From NCBI GenBank assembly GCA_016178785.1, contig JACOSO010000046.1, forward strand, positions 62,001 to 126,000: a stretch of DNA of 64,000 bases. The letters run 5' to 3'. This document shows positions 37,297 to 46,223 of this stretch, one piece after another. Origin of the DNA: Bacteroidota bacterium (GTDB lineage: Bacteria > Bacteroidota > Bacteroidia > Cytophagales > Cyclobacteriaceae). The translations under genes and the position numbers were made by a program. Position 1 is the stretch's first letter. The number at the start of each line of letters is the position of its first letter. Below the pieces are notes generated by a model that ran no database searches, was not told where the DNA came from, and saw only the letters and a program-made list of their open reading frames with translations.

Positions 37297-38271
37297 TTAT
37301 ACTTCTTGGATTACCTCAAACCCTTTGTAGCTTCCTGTCACCGCAATGCCAGCAATCCATTTAGCTATACTTTTAAATTTTAATTTTCCTGCTGTCTCGT
37401 TAATGGTTGCCCCCGAGCCAAGTGCATCATCTATAAGCAGTATTCGACTATAGGATTTTCTTTCGTTTATCATCAAGCTGACCTGTGCGTTGCTGATCCT
37501 GTCCTCAATTTTACTAAGTGCTTTTTGAGGAACAACAAATTCGCCTGAGATTTTTTTTAACGAAAGATGAGGCAGCGGCAGGTTCAGGCCCTTTTCCATG
37601 ACTTTCATGAACTGAATGTTTCTTTGAATAGTTGGAGGAATGAAACCAACAGCTTCTATTTTTTCTCGACCTATAAAATTGTGAAGTGGTTCTCTGATTA
37701 TTTCAACAATCTCTAAAATTAGTTTCTTGTTTTGTCCTTGTTTGGCGTGATGAAGTAATGTGCCAAGGCGTGTTTTTCCGAATTGCTCAATGGCATAAAA
37801 ATCAAAATAGTACATGGCATCCAAATAGATTTTCTCAAACGCCTTCGTGCCTTCCAATTTTGACATGCCGTTGATAAGGCCATAAGGATCAAAATATTTC
37901 AAATATTTTTTTCTTGTAGCAATAAATTCATCCACGGTTTTTGCCACCGGCAATTTTTGCCGATTGCACCAATGCGAAAGAGCTGTTAACCCCTCCAGTC
38001 TTTGCCCTGTTTCCGTGATTAACAAAAAATATTTTTTTAAAAAATCCTCAGCGTCATGATTTAACTCAATCAGGTTTTGTCTCGGCTGGCTTTTGGCAAG
38101 CCTATAATATGTCTTGGGTGCTTTACCGAGTTTCTCAACCTTATTTTCTGAAGCCAGATCATTTAAAATCCGATGAACCATTTGGCGTGAAAGGAGGGTG
38201 AAGTCTGTCAGTTCACTAACGGTTGACTCGCCTTTTTCCTCTAAAATCCTTAGAATTTCAATTTTTGACAT
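37297..38271 (-). CDS. Winged-helix regulator with phosphoribosyltransferase domain
   Basis: A 324-residue two-domain protein. The N-terminal 60 residues form a winged helix-turn-helix (EILRILEEKGESTVSEL, SRQMVHRILNDLASEN). The C-terminal half holds a phosphoribosyltransferase-like PRPP-loop (RILLIDDALGSGATINE, about residues 277-291), so it may bind PRPP or a nucleotide and act as a ligand-responsive regulator. No target is obvious. A TTTACAGT inverted-repeat operator abuts its start codon, so it probably represses itself. It lies between sdaAA and a decayed copy of the sdaAA 3' end, indicating insertion or local duplication. Confidence 0.78.
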   Translation of the reverse strand: MSKIEILRILEEKGESTVSELTDFTLLSRQMVHRILNDLASENKVEKLGKAPKTYYRLAKSQPRQNLIELNHDAEDFLKKYFLLITETGQRLEGLTALSHWCNRQKLPVAKTVDEFIATRKKYLKYFDPYGLINGMSKLEGTKAFEKIYLDAMYYFDFYAIEQFGKTRLGTLLHHAKQGQNKKLILEIVEIIREPLHNFIGREKIEAVGFIPPTIQRNIQFMKVMEKGLNLPLPHLSLKKISGEFVVPQKALSKIEDRISNAQVSLMINERKSYSRILLIDDALGSGATINETAGKLKFKSIAKWIAGIAVTGSYKGFEVIQEV

Positions 38272-38300
38272 AGTTTACAGTTTACTGTATACTGTAAACT
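38272..38300 (-). promoter_or_regulatory. Palindromic operator of the wHTH-PRTase gene
   Basis: Outer arms AGTTTAC (38272-38278) and GTAAACT (38294-38300) are complementary, and the half-site TTTACAGT occurs about three times between them on the minus strand. The element ends directly against the ATG, an arrangement typical of autorepression. Confidence 0.65.
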
Positions 38301-38351
38301 TAACGATTTATTTCAAAGGAAATGGGATTTGACTTCACGTTTGAATGGTTT

Positions 38352-38427
38352 ACCAAAACTAGTCAAACCATAGGTCAAAAGAGTCTTGATCAGGGATTGA
38401 GATGCTGCCGGATGAGAAATGATTTGA
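38352..38427 (+). repeat. Duplicated, decayed 3' end of sdaAA
   Basis: Bases 38377-38419 repeat 37213-37257 of sdaAA almost exactly, with a single 2-base deletion (AT), in the same orientation. Weaker similarity extends about 24 bases further upstream (ACCAAAAC...). The deletion puts a TGA right after the shared segment, so the copy is not functional. Confidence 0.9.
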
Positions 38428-38498
38428 AATTCAAAGTTCAAAAATTCAAAAAACCTGACGCTATGAATTTTGAATCTTAATCTTCTTGAATTGAAGAG

Positions 38499-38951
38499 TT
38501 ACTTCAAAATCTCAGGCACATCCAACCTTCCTAGCCCGTAAATCAGTGCAGTAAAAACCAGCGCCCAGCCTATCGCGCTGATCAGCATGAAAACGATTAT
38601 TTTATTTTTCGGTTTACCCATGCCCACGGCAATGATCGTGCCGCCAATAGGTGTGAGAAACAAAGGCGTTAGAAAAGCAACTCCGCCAAGTCCGTATTTC
38701 CTGATGAGCACCGCGGTTCTCCTGGTAGGCATCTTACGGTTTTTGTTTTGAAAAAATCTTTTTAAAATTCCCTTGCGTAACCAATCGCCAAAATAGGTGA
38801 AGGCTATCACACTTAGCATCATACCTCCAACCGTGGATATTATCGTGGTGATGAAGTGAAGGTGCAGCCCGTAGCCTTCGAGGGGCCCAAATATAAATTT
38901 TAGCGCACTTGAGAAAAAAACGGGTATGGCTTTCAGGATTTCTTCGGTCAT
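38499..38951 (-). CDS. Small multi-drug-export-like / DedA-like membrane protein
   Basis: A 150-residue protein with three or four membrane segments and a basic cytoplasmic loop (FFQNKNRKMPTRR). The RKYGLGGVAFLTPLFLTPIGG segment, with a re-entrant GxxAF and PxxxTPIGG pattern, recalls the DedA and small multi-drug export families. Function and exact family uncertain. It is divergent from the M42 peptidase gene. Confidence 0.6.
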   Translation of the reverse strand: MTEEILKAIPVFFSSALKFIFGPLEGYGLHLHFITTIISTVGGMMLSVIAFTYFGDWLRKGILKRFFQNKNRKMPTRRTAVLIRKYGLGGVAFLTPLFLTPIGGTIIAVGMGKPKNKIIVFMLISAIGWALVFTALIYGLGRLDVPEILK

Positions 38952-38990
38952 CGCAGATCAAATCATCACAAATTCAAAAAGATTAATTTC

Positions 38991-39959
38991 GTGAAAATAA
39001 ACATAAGTCAGCAACCCGTGAAAGCATCTAAGAAAAATAAAAACCAGTTTCAATCACTTCAGCAATTATGCGAAATCCACGCGCCATCGGGCCATGAAAA
39101 ACCGGTGAAAGACTTTTTGCTTGAGTACATTAAGAAAGAAAAGAAAAATTGGCGCACAAAACCCGAAATCATTGAAGGCAATGAATTTCAGGATTGTTTG
39201 ATTTTAAAATTTGGTAAACCCCGCACAGCTGTATACGCGCATATGGATTCGGTAGGCTTTACAGTGAGGTATTTTAATCAATTGGTTTCGATTGGTGGTC
39301 CCGATGCAGAAGCTGGAACAAAATTGATCGGTGCTGATTCACTGGGACCTATCGAATGCGAATTAGAGTATGATAGAGAGAATCATGCACTTTATAAATA
39401 TGGAAGACAAATTGATCGGGGTACTACGCTCACTTACAAAATCGATTTTCGTGAGACCAAGGATTTTATTCAATCACCTTACCTGGATAATCGGTTGGGA
39501 ATTTACAATGCGCTGAAAATGGCGGAAACTTTAAATGATGGAGTAATTGTTTTCAGCTGCTGGGAAGAACATGGTGGAGGTTCTGTTCCTTATCTGGCCA
39601 AATACATTTACAAAAAATGGAACGTGCGCCAGGCTTTGATTTCTGACATCACTTGGGTTTCGGATGGTGTTGATCATGGCAAAGGAGTAGTAATCTCTTT
39701 GCGCGACAAAAATATTCCACGGAGATCCTTTGTTGAAAAGATCATTTCCATAGCGCATAAGAATAAAATCGATTATCAATTGGAAGTGGAGGGATCGGGC
39801 TCAAGCGATGGCGGTGAACTGCAACGCGGACCATTGCCAATCGATTGGTGTTTTGTAGGAGCACCCGAGCACGGAGCACACACGCCACATGAACGGGTTC
39901 ACAAAAAAGATATCGAGTCGATGGTTGCACTGTATGAAGTGACGATGAAAGAACTCTGA
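38991..39959 (+). CDS. M42-type zinc aminopeptidase
   Basis: A 322-residue cytoplasmic peptidase of the M42 (glutamyl/leucyl aminopeptidase) family. It starts with GTG, the only suitable start. Ligand motifs seen: IHAPSGHEKPV, YAHMDSVGF, DSLGPIE, SPYLDNRLG, SCWEEHGGG, DITWVSDG and a C-terminal HGAHTPHE. Length is near the family norm of about 340 residues. No operon partner. Confidence 0.85.
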   Translation: MKINISQQPVKASKKNKNQFQSLQQLCEIHAPSGHEKPVKDFLLEYIKKEKKNWRTKPEIIEGNEFQDCLILKFGKPRTAVYAHMDSVGFTVRYFNQLVSIGGPDAEAGTKLIGADSLGPIECELEYDRENHALYKYGRQIDRGTTLTYKIDFRETKDFIQSPYLDNRLGIYNALKMAETLNDGVIVFSCWEEHGGGSVPYLAKYIYKKWNVRQALISDITWVSDGVDHGKGVVISLRDKNIPRRSFVEKIISIAHKNKIDYQLEVEGSGSSDGGELQRGPLPIDWCFVGAPEHGAHTPHERVHKKDIESMVALYEVTMKEL

Positions 39960-40050
39960 GTCTGATATTGAACATTTCAGCATTTTAAATAACTTGTTGC
40001 GCCACAACTAAACTTAAGCTATCGCCAATAAAAAACATATCGATGAACCA

Positions 40051-40572
40051 ATGATAATCGCAGGGCTACGGTCGCGCGACCAATCTGTTCTTGATTATGT
40101 GTACGATCATTATTCGGGAGCCCTGTATAGCGTGGTGCTCCGGGTGATCAGAGAAGAAGATATTGCCCAAGAAGTTCTGCAAGATGCCTTTCTGAAAATC
40201 TGGAACAAAATTGACTCCTACGACCCATCTAAGGGTAAACTGTTCACCTGGATGCTCAATGTAACACGCAATCTAGCCATCGATCGCACGCGGTCTAAAG
40301 AAATGAGCAAGACCAAAAAAACCGATGACCTTGCACTTTCCGTAAATAGAATTGACAATCAGGAACATATTGAATTGCAAGTGGAAGCCATTGGCCTGCT
40401 GGAAAATTTAAAACAGCTGCCCGAGGAGCAGCGATTTGTGATTGAACATCTATACCTGAAAGGATACACGCAATCCGAACTCGCAGATGAATTTAACATT
40501 CCCTTAGGAACAGTTAAAACCCGAACCCGATTGGCATTGAAAGAATTGAGAACGATTTTGAAAATAAATTGA
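40051..40572 (+). CDS. ECF RNA polymerase sigma factor
   Basis: A 173-residue sigma-70 family protein with region 2 (VYDHYSGALYSVVLRV, EVLQDAFLKIWNKID, FTWMLNVTRNLAIDRTRS) and region 4 (LPEEQRFVIEHLYLKGYTQSELADEFNIPLGTVKTRTR). It overlaps its anti-sigma gene through a TTGA start/stop overlap at 40569-40572, so it is co-translated with it. The usual pattern is that the anti-sigma sequesters the sigma at the membrane until a signal arrives; target genes are not evident here. Confidence 0.93.
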   Translation: MIIAGLRSRDQSVLDYVYDHYSGALYSVVLRVIREEDIAQEVLQDAFLKIWNKIDSYDPSKGKLFTWMLNVTRNLAIDRTRSKEMSKTKKTDDLALSVNRIDNQEHIELQVEAIGLLENLKQLPEEQRFVIEHLYLKGYTQSELADEFNIPLGTVKTRTRLALKELRTILKIN

Positions 40573-41357
40573 ACATACAAGAATACATATCGAGTGGAGT
40601 ATTGGAAGCGTATGCACTGGGTGATTTGAGTGCTGTTGAGCGTGTTGAAGTAGAAAAGAATCTGATTCAATATGTTGAGCTGAGAGAAGAACTTTCAAAG
40701 ATAGAAGACATGCAAGAAACTCTTTTGATGAGCTTGGCTGTCATGCCGCCTTCTTCTGTGAAAGCCAAAGTAATGCAAGCTGTTCAACCACAGGGCAAAG
40801 CAGTGGCAATGGATACTTCACTGATCCGATGGAAATATGCAGCTGCTGCTTCCGTGATTTTGGCGTTAGGCCTTGGCTATCTTGCGTATGATTATCGTGA
40901 CAAATGGATACACTCTCAAGTTGCGCTAAATGAACTGATCACACAAAGTCAGCAAGTAGCACAGGATTACAATAGAGTAAACCTTCGCCTCGACAAAATG
41001 GAAAACGATCTGAAGGTGATCAATGATCCATCATTTACTAAAGTGGTGATGAAAGGAACACCCAATGCTCCGCAATCGCTTGCATCAGTTTATTGGAATG
41101 ATCGTACGAGAGAGGTCTATCTCAGCATTCAAAACATGCGCGAGCTTTCGCAAGAAAATCAATATCAATTATGGGCAATAATCGATGGTAAACCGGTAGA
41201 TGCCGGAGTTTTTGATGGTAACGTTACAGGACTTGTTCGAATGAAAGACATCACTTCAGGCGCAGTAACATTTGCTGTTACCATTGAGCCACGCGGTGGA
41301 AAATCATCGCCTACTTTACAGACTATGCAAGTAGCCGGCAACGTTTCCAAAAGTTAA
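40569..41357 (+). CDS. RskA-like anti-sigma factor
   Basis: A 262-residue membrane protein following the ECF sigma. It starts at TTG overlapping the sigma stop codon. The N-terminal 80 residues (EAYALGDLSAVERVEVEKNL, MPPSSVKAKVM) form the sigma-binding cytoplasmic domain, a single transmembrane helix lies near residues 88-106 (YAAAASVILALGLGYLAY), and the C-terminal domain is of RskA type (LASVYWNDRTREVYLSIQNM, GKPVDAGVF). No zinc-binding HxxxCxxC is visible. Confidence 0.88.
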   Translation: MNIQEYISSGVLEAYALGDLSAVERVEVEKNLIQYVELREELSKIEDMQETLLMSLAVMPPSSVKAKVMQAVQPQGKAVAMDTSLIRWKYAAAASVILALGLGYLAYDYRDKWIHSQVALNELITQSQQVAQDYNRVNLRLDKMENDLKVINDPSFTKVVMKGTPNAPQSLASVYWNDRTREVYLSIQNMRELSQENQYQLWAIIDGKPVDAGVFDGNVTGLVRMKDITSGAVTFAVTIEPRGGKSSPTLQTMQVAGNVSKS

Positions 41358-41535
41358 GCCTACCACGCTCAAGGTTATTTTTTAAATTTTTAATGGTTCA
41401 ATTGAATCCATGCAACTATTTGTTGCGTATATCTGTTTTGCCGAGTGAATTGGTAGTTTATAGAGAATATATACATGCTATTGTGATTCCTCGAAAATTT
41501 AACTTAACTTAATTAACCCATTGGGGTGGGCAATT

Positions 41536-41646
41536 ATGAAATCAGTTCAGGTTTTTAACTATCACAAGTTCAGTATTGTTGGCTGGATCGTTCTGCTTTT
41601 TCTATTAACTTATATCATGCTCAAAATCACAGCTCCCTATTTTTAG
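41536..41646 (+). CDS. Tiny membrane peptide A, 36 residues
   Basis: ATG to TAG. A short polar start (MKSVQVFNYHKF) is followed by a single hydrophobic helix (SIVGWIVLLFLLTYIMLKI). It stops three bases before the ATG of a second small membrane peptide, so the two are probably one unit. Both sit downstream of the sigma/anti-sigma pair and upstream of the giant TPR gene. I recognise no family; a chance ORF cannot be ruled out. Confidence 0.5.
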   Translation: MKSVQVFNYHKFSIVGWIVLLFLLTYIMLKITAPYF

Positions 41647-41648
41647 TG

Positions 41649-41774
41649 ATGGCAAAGCACAAAAATATTTCCGTGAAGAGTTATTATCAGCGGGCGAAAG
41701 TTTTTGGATATCTGCTGCTGATGGTGGCTGCATGGCTGGCGATAATGTATCTTATTGAGCGATTCGCTAAATAA
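41649..41774 (+). CDS. Tiny membrane peptide B, 41 residues
   Basis: ATG to TAA. A positively charged start (MAKHKNISVKSYYQRAKV) precedes a transmembrane helix (FGYLLLMVAAWLAIMYLIE) and ends in a short basic tail (RFAK). It directly follows peptide A. The positive-inside profile suggests a real membrane protein; size and role are otherwise unknown. Confidence 0.5.
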   Translation: MAKHKNISVKSYYQRAKVFGYLLLMVAAWLAIMYLIERFAK

Positions 41775-41843
41775 GGTTCTTTTATAAGCTTTGATCTTTA
41801 AATCCTTATGTCGTTTGCGATGTGAGGATTTTTCTTTTTTATG

Positions 41844-41872
41844 GTTTTCATTGAAAGCAATCCATAATTTTG
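41844..41872 (+). promoter_or_regulatory. Bacteroidota-type promoter of the TPR gene
   Basis: A perfect -7 box TAATTTTG (41865-41872) with a TTTT element at 41845-41848 about 17 bases upstream. The ATG at 41893 is 21 bases downstream; the box would fall inside the coding region if the earlier frame opening were used, which supports the 41893 start. Confidence 0.5.
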
Positions 41873-41892
41873 GATCTACTAACAAATTCAAT

Positions 41893-44800
41893 ATGAATTT
41901 ACGATTCTCTATTCTGATGCTTAGCTTCTTTTCTGTTTTGGGTGTAAAGGCTCAAAATCAGGATTCACTCCAACGTGTGATTTATGAAACAGCCCTTCAG
42001 AAATTAAAGCAAGGAAATTATGCTGAAGCCTCAGCTCAGTTTTCTCAATTGATTGCCACTAATTTTTCCAACAAAGAAGTTTTTGTTAAACGTGGGGTAG
42101 CCGGCTTCATGCTCAACGATTTTGCCAAGGCAAAGACTGATTTTGATGAGGCTGTAAAAGCGCGCATTAACACGGAGGAGCTTTTTGAATACCGTGGAAT
42201 GGCGCGATATAAACTTGATGATGTTGCAGGTGCCGCTGGTGACCTTGACAAAGCAGTAACTATGGGGGCAAAAGATGCAGACATTTTTCTTACGTTGGGC
42301 AATGCAAAATTCAGATTGGATAATTATAAGGATGCGATTGCGAATTACGACAAGGCGATTGCCGCAGGGAAAAAGGAGGCTATTATTTTCAATAATCGCG
42401 GTAAAGCAAAATTGAACCTTAAGGATTTAACCGGAGCCGAAAAGGATTTCACAGAAGCGCTCAATATTAAATCAGATTACGACAAGGCACTGGAAAACCG
42501 GGCCGATGTTCGCTACCAGTTAAACGATTGGAAAGGAGCATCTGCCGATATTGATAAGATGATTTCTAATGGAAGGAATGAAGTTGATTTATTTGAGAAG
42601 ACAGGTACTGCCAAATTTAATTTACAGGATTTCAAAGGGTGTGCTGATGCGTTGAACAAAGCTGTAACCAAAGGCTTGAAAGACAAAGACGTTTACCGAA
42701 TGCTTGGAATTAGTCTCGCCAATAATGATGCCTGTGAGGACGCTGCCAAAGCGTTATCGTCTGCCGTTGCTATGGGCGTGAGCGACAAAGAAGTTTTCGA
42801 AAAGTTGGGCACCTGCCAATACAAAACGAAAGATTTTGCCGGGACCGTGACATCACTCGGACGGGCTGTAGCTTCGGGATCGAGCACCAAAGAAATTTTT
42901 CTCTACAAAGGGAATGCCGAATACCAACAAAAAGACATCGATAAATCAATTTTGGATTTAGAGAAAGCGATTTCACTTGGTGCGTCAGACTATGAGGCAT
43001 TCAAGAATCTGGGCGATGGAAAATTTTTAAAAAATGATTTCGCGGGCGCAATCAAGTATTATGACAATGCCATCGCCCTATCTCAATCAGATGCGGTAGT
43101 TTTCAACAATAGAGGAAAAGCAAAATCGACATTGGGTGATCTGCAGGGCGCCCTTGCGGATCTTGATAAGGCGATTTCTATAAAATCGGATTACATCAAA
43201 GCGATTTCAAACCGCGGAACAGTACGCTTCAACTTAGCCGATTATAAAGGAGCGTTTGAAGATTTGGATAAAGTGCGAATCGGTGAGGGTGAATCGGTGG
43301 AGCTGCTTCAGATGCTCGGCCTTGCCAAATACAATTTGAAAGAGAACGATGCCGCCAAGACTTTTCTGGAAAAGGCAGTGAAAGCCGGATCGAAAGACGC
43401 AAAGGTGAATTTGTATCTCGGGTATCTGCGCTTCGATGCAAAAGATTATAAAGGGTGCATCGAATCTTTGAATGCAGCTGAGATAGCCGGTGAAAAAAAC
43501 ATTTCAATCAATGAGAAGAGAGGCAAATCATTTTATGAGACAAAAGAATTTGGAGGGGCCATCACTGATTTAACCAAAGTAGCACAGACGGAGCAAGTTG
43601 ATGTGATCTCCCTCGAAGACTTGGGTTATGCTTACCTGCAACAACAAAAGAGTAAAGAAGGACTTGCGTATCTGGAGAAAGCGATGGTTGCAGGGAGTAA
43701 AAATAAGGATGTCTATTTCCAGGTAGGTAATGGAAAATTTAAAGAAAATAATTTCGCAGCTGCAATAGCTGCATACGATAAAGGGATTGCTTTAGATGCA
43801 AATGATGAGGTAATGTACAATAACCGCGGAAAAGCAAAATCTTCAGCCGGTGATGCCCAGGGCGCGCTTACCGATTATGATAAAGCGATTTCACTCAAAC
43901 CACAATACACCAAGGCAATTTCCAACCGCGGCACACTTCGATTTACATTATCTGATTTTAAAGGGGCGTTTGAAGATTTAGATAAGGCGCGGATCAGTGA
44001 GGGCGAATCAGTCGAGCTGTTGCAGATGCTGGGTCTTTCAAAATATAATTTGAAAGAGAACGATGCCGCGAAAACTTGGTTGGAGAAGGCAGTGAAAGCC
44101 GGATCGAAAGACGCAAAGGTGAATTTGTATCTCGGCTATCTGCGGTTCGATGCGAAAGAGTACAAAGGTTGTATCGAGTCGCTAAACGCTGCTGAGGTTG
44201 CAGGTGAAAAAGAAATCGCTATCAATGAAAAACGAGGCAAATCTTTTTATGAAACGAAAGAGTATGCTGGTGCCATAACAGATCTGGAGAAAGTTGTTCA
44301 GAAAGAACAGGCAGATGTAATTACACTCGAGGATCTGGGATTTGCCTATTTGCAACAACAAAAAAATAAGGAAGGCCTTACTTATTTGGAGAAATCAATT
44401 ATTGCCGGAAGTAAAAACAAAGAAGTTTATTTTCAAGTAGGCAATGGCCGATTCAGAGACAATAATTTTTCGGGCGCAATTGAAGCTTACGATAAAGCCA
44501 TTTCTTTTGGCTCGAATGATGAAGTGATCTACAACAATCGTGGAAAAGCAAAACTGAATTCCAATCAAGTAAAAGAATCAATTATTGATTTTGATAAGTC
44601 GCTGCAGATCAAAGCAGGTTATGCTCAAGCGTTGAAAAATCGAGCCGCTGCCAACGCCTTGCTAAGTGAATGGCAAAAAGTGGTTACTGATCTTTCGGTG
44701 CTTATTGCCGCGAATCAAGCGGGAGGCGATGAGTATTCACTTTCGGGTATCGCGAAATACAATTTAAAAAATTTTCAAGGATCAATTGAAGATTTGAGCA

Positions 44801-46086
44801 AGGGAATCAATGCGGGAGCAAAGGACAAGCAAGTATTTACAACCCGTGGCAATTCTTATTTTGAAACAGCTGATTTGGTCAGAGCCCTGCCTGATTTGAC
44901 CAAAGCCATTGAGCTTGGAGAAAATACGTCAGAGATTTTCTTTAGAAGAGCTACATGCAAGTTCAGTGCACAAGATTATAAAGGAGCGCTTCCCGATTTC
45001 GATAAAGCGATCAGTTCTGGTTATGTCGAAGCAAAAGCATTTGATATGCGCGGCTATTGCAAACTCGATAACAAAGATATTGATGGTGCGATCAATGATT
45101 TTGATGCGGCTATTGCGAAGGACCCCAAACTTGCATCTGCATTCTATCATCGCGGAGACGCGCGCTTCAGCAACAACAATTTTGTTGGGGCAACTGAAGA
45201 TTACACAAATGCAATCAATCAGGGAATTGATGACCCGGTCATCTTCAACAATCGTGGCAAAGCCTATTTCAACCAGGAGCAATATGACAATGCGATTACC
45301 GATTTCAGCAAAGCCATAACCAAGAAAAATGATTATGTGCGCGCTTATGAAAATCGTGCTGATGCTTATTTGAAATTGAAAAAGCATCCAGAGGCCATCA
45401 AAGACATGCGTCAAATGGAAAAGCTAACTGAGAATCAAGATGCCAACTTCTATCAAAAATTAGGCGAGTCTTATTTTGAAACAAAAAATTACCCCGTGGC
45501 GCAAGAGTATCTCGACAAAGCGGTAACTGGTGGCAACAAAGACAAAGGTTTATTTTATAAGCGCGGAAAATGTTTGCTTGAACAACAAGAGTATCAGTTG
45601 GCCGCGAAAGATTTCGATGCGGCATTTAACGCGGGAGAAAATACGTTGATTTTATTTTTAGAAACAGCCCGTGCCTATCTCGGCCTTGAAAACAAAAAGG
45701 CCGCGCTTGATAATTTGTCCAAAGCCATCGCCCTCGACCCCAAAAACCCTGACGTGTATTTCAATAGTGCTGTGATTAAAGAGGAAAGCCGGGAATTTGA
45801 ACAAGCAGCCATCGATTATGAAAAAGTAATAGGCCTCAATCCTAAGGATGCGGCTGCACATGCAGCGCTTGCCAACTGCAAGGCAGAGCTAGAAGATTTC
45901 GGAGCAGCAGTCTCAAACATGAGTGACGCGATAGAACTCGATGAGAAAAATGCAGCTTACTTTAAACAACGAGGTAACTATCACTATCAACTGAAAGAAA
46001 CAGAAAAAGCGTGCGAAGATTGGAAAAAAGCTGTGCAACTGGGTGATTCAAAAGCGAAGTTATCAATTCAGCAATATTGCAAATAA
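41893..46086 (+). CDS. Giant TPR repeat protein with signal peptide
   Basis: 1397 residues from ATG 41893, where a signal peptide (MNLRFSILMLSFFSVLGVKAQ) begins; the open frame upstream to 41791 is low-likelihood. The body is about 40 tetratricopeptide-type repeats of 34 residues (A-x-x-Y-N-N-R-G-K-A... D-A-I-x-D-F-D-K-A-I). The protein is organised in units of seven repeats, see the separate repeat entry. No catalytic domain. A superhelical protein-binding scaffold in the periplasm is expected; the partner is unknown. Confidence 0.92.
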   Translation: MNLRFSILMLSFFSVLGVKAQNQDSLQRVIYETALQKLKQGNYAEASAQFSQLIATNFSNKEVFVKRGVAGFMLNDFAKAKTDFDEAVKARINTEELFEYRGMARYKLDDVAGAAGDLDKAVTMGAKDADIFLTLGNAKFRLDNYKDAIANYDKAIAAGKKEAIIFNNRGKAKLNLKDLTGAEKDFTEALNIKSDYDKALENRADVRYQLNDWKGASADIDKMISNGRNEVDLFEKTGTAKFNLQDFKGCADALNKAVTKGLKDKDVYRMLGISLANNDACEDAAKALSSAVAMGVSDKEVFEKLGTCQYKTKDFAGTVTSLGRAVASGSSTKEIFLYKGNAEYQQKDIDKSILDLEKAISLGASDYEAFKNLGDGKFLKNDFAGAIKYYDNAIALSQSDAVVFNNRGKAKSTLGDLQGALADLDKAISIKSDYIKAISNRGTVRFNLADYKGAFEDLDKVRIGEGESVELLQMLGLAKYNLKENDAAKTFLEKAVKAGSKDAKVNLYLGYLRFDAKDYKGCIESLNAAEIAGEKNISINEKRGKSFYETKEFGGAITDLTKVAQTEQVDVISLEDLGYAYLQQQKSKEGLAYLEKAMVAGSKNKDVYFQVGNGKFKENNFAAAIAAYDKGIALDANDEVMYNNRGKAKSSAGDAQGALTDYDKAISLKPQYTKAISNRGTLRFTLSDFKGAFEDLDKARISEGESVELLQMLGLSKYNLKENDAAKTWLEKAVKAGSKDAKVNLYLGYLRFDAKEYKGCIESLNAAEVAGEKEIAINEKRGKSFYETKEYAGAITDLEKVVQKEQADVITLEDLGFAYLQQQKNKEGLTYLEKSIIAGSKNKEVYFQVGNGRFRDNNFSGAIEAYDKAISFGSNDEVIYNNRGKAKLNSNQVKESIIDFDKSLQIKAGYAQALKNRAAANALLSEWQKVVTDLSVLIAANQAGGDEYSLSGIAKYNLKNFQGSIEDLSKGINAGAKDKQVFTTRGNSYFETADLVRALPDLTKAIELGENTSEIFFRRATCKFSAQDYKGALPDFDKAISSGYVEAKAFDMRGYCKLDNKDIDGAINDFDAAIAKDPKLASAFYHRGDARFSNNNFVGATEDYTNAINQGIDDPVIFNNRGKAYFNQEQYDNAITDFSKAITKKNDYVRAYENRADAYLKLKKHPEAIKDMRQMEKLTENQDANFYQKLGESYFETKNYPVAQEYLDKAVTGGNKDKGLFYKRGKCLLEQQEYQLAAKDFDAAFNAGENTLILFLETARAYLGLENKKAALDNLSKAIALDPKNPDVYFNSAVIKEESREFEQAAIDYEKVIGLNPKDAAAHAALANCKAELEDFGAAVSNMSDAIELDEKNAAYFKQRGNYHYQLKETEKACEDWKKAVQLGDSKAKLSIQQYCK
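42376..45945 (+). repeat. Five-fold 714-nt super-repeat in the TPR gene
   Basis: The motif FNNRGKA or YNNRGKA, preceded by a residue pair beginning with E or D, occurs at five positions starting at 42376, 43090, 43804, 44518 and 45232: always exactly 714 bases (238 residues, seven TPRs of 34) apart, with no insertion or deletion. Units two and three (43090-43803, 43804-44517) are closest, sharing for example an almost identical run around AGSKDAKVNLYLGYLRFDAK. Confidence 0.9.
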
Positions 46087-46223
46087 TTGAAATTTTGAAC
46101 GTTCAATTTGGAATTGCTTAATTCCCCAATAGAAACCTTACATCCGTCAGTGAGCAGCCGATTTGGTCGGTGAAGCGTGGATTCTTTCATGCAAATTTAC
46201 GTTATCCTTACAAAATTGACGTG

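Noticed and set aside
41791-41892. Longer N-terminus for the TPR protein
   Set aside because: A -7 box lies within it and a clean signal peptide begins at 41893.
44909-45414. Open frames on both strands inside the TPR gene
   Set aside because: They are shadows caused by the repetitive codon pattern and match no known protein.
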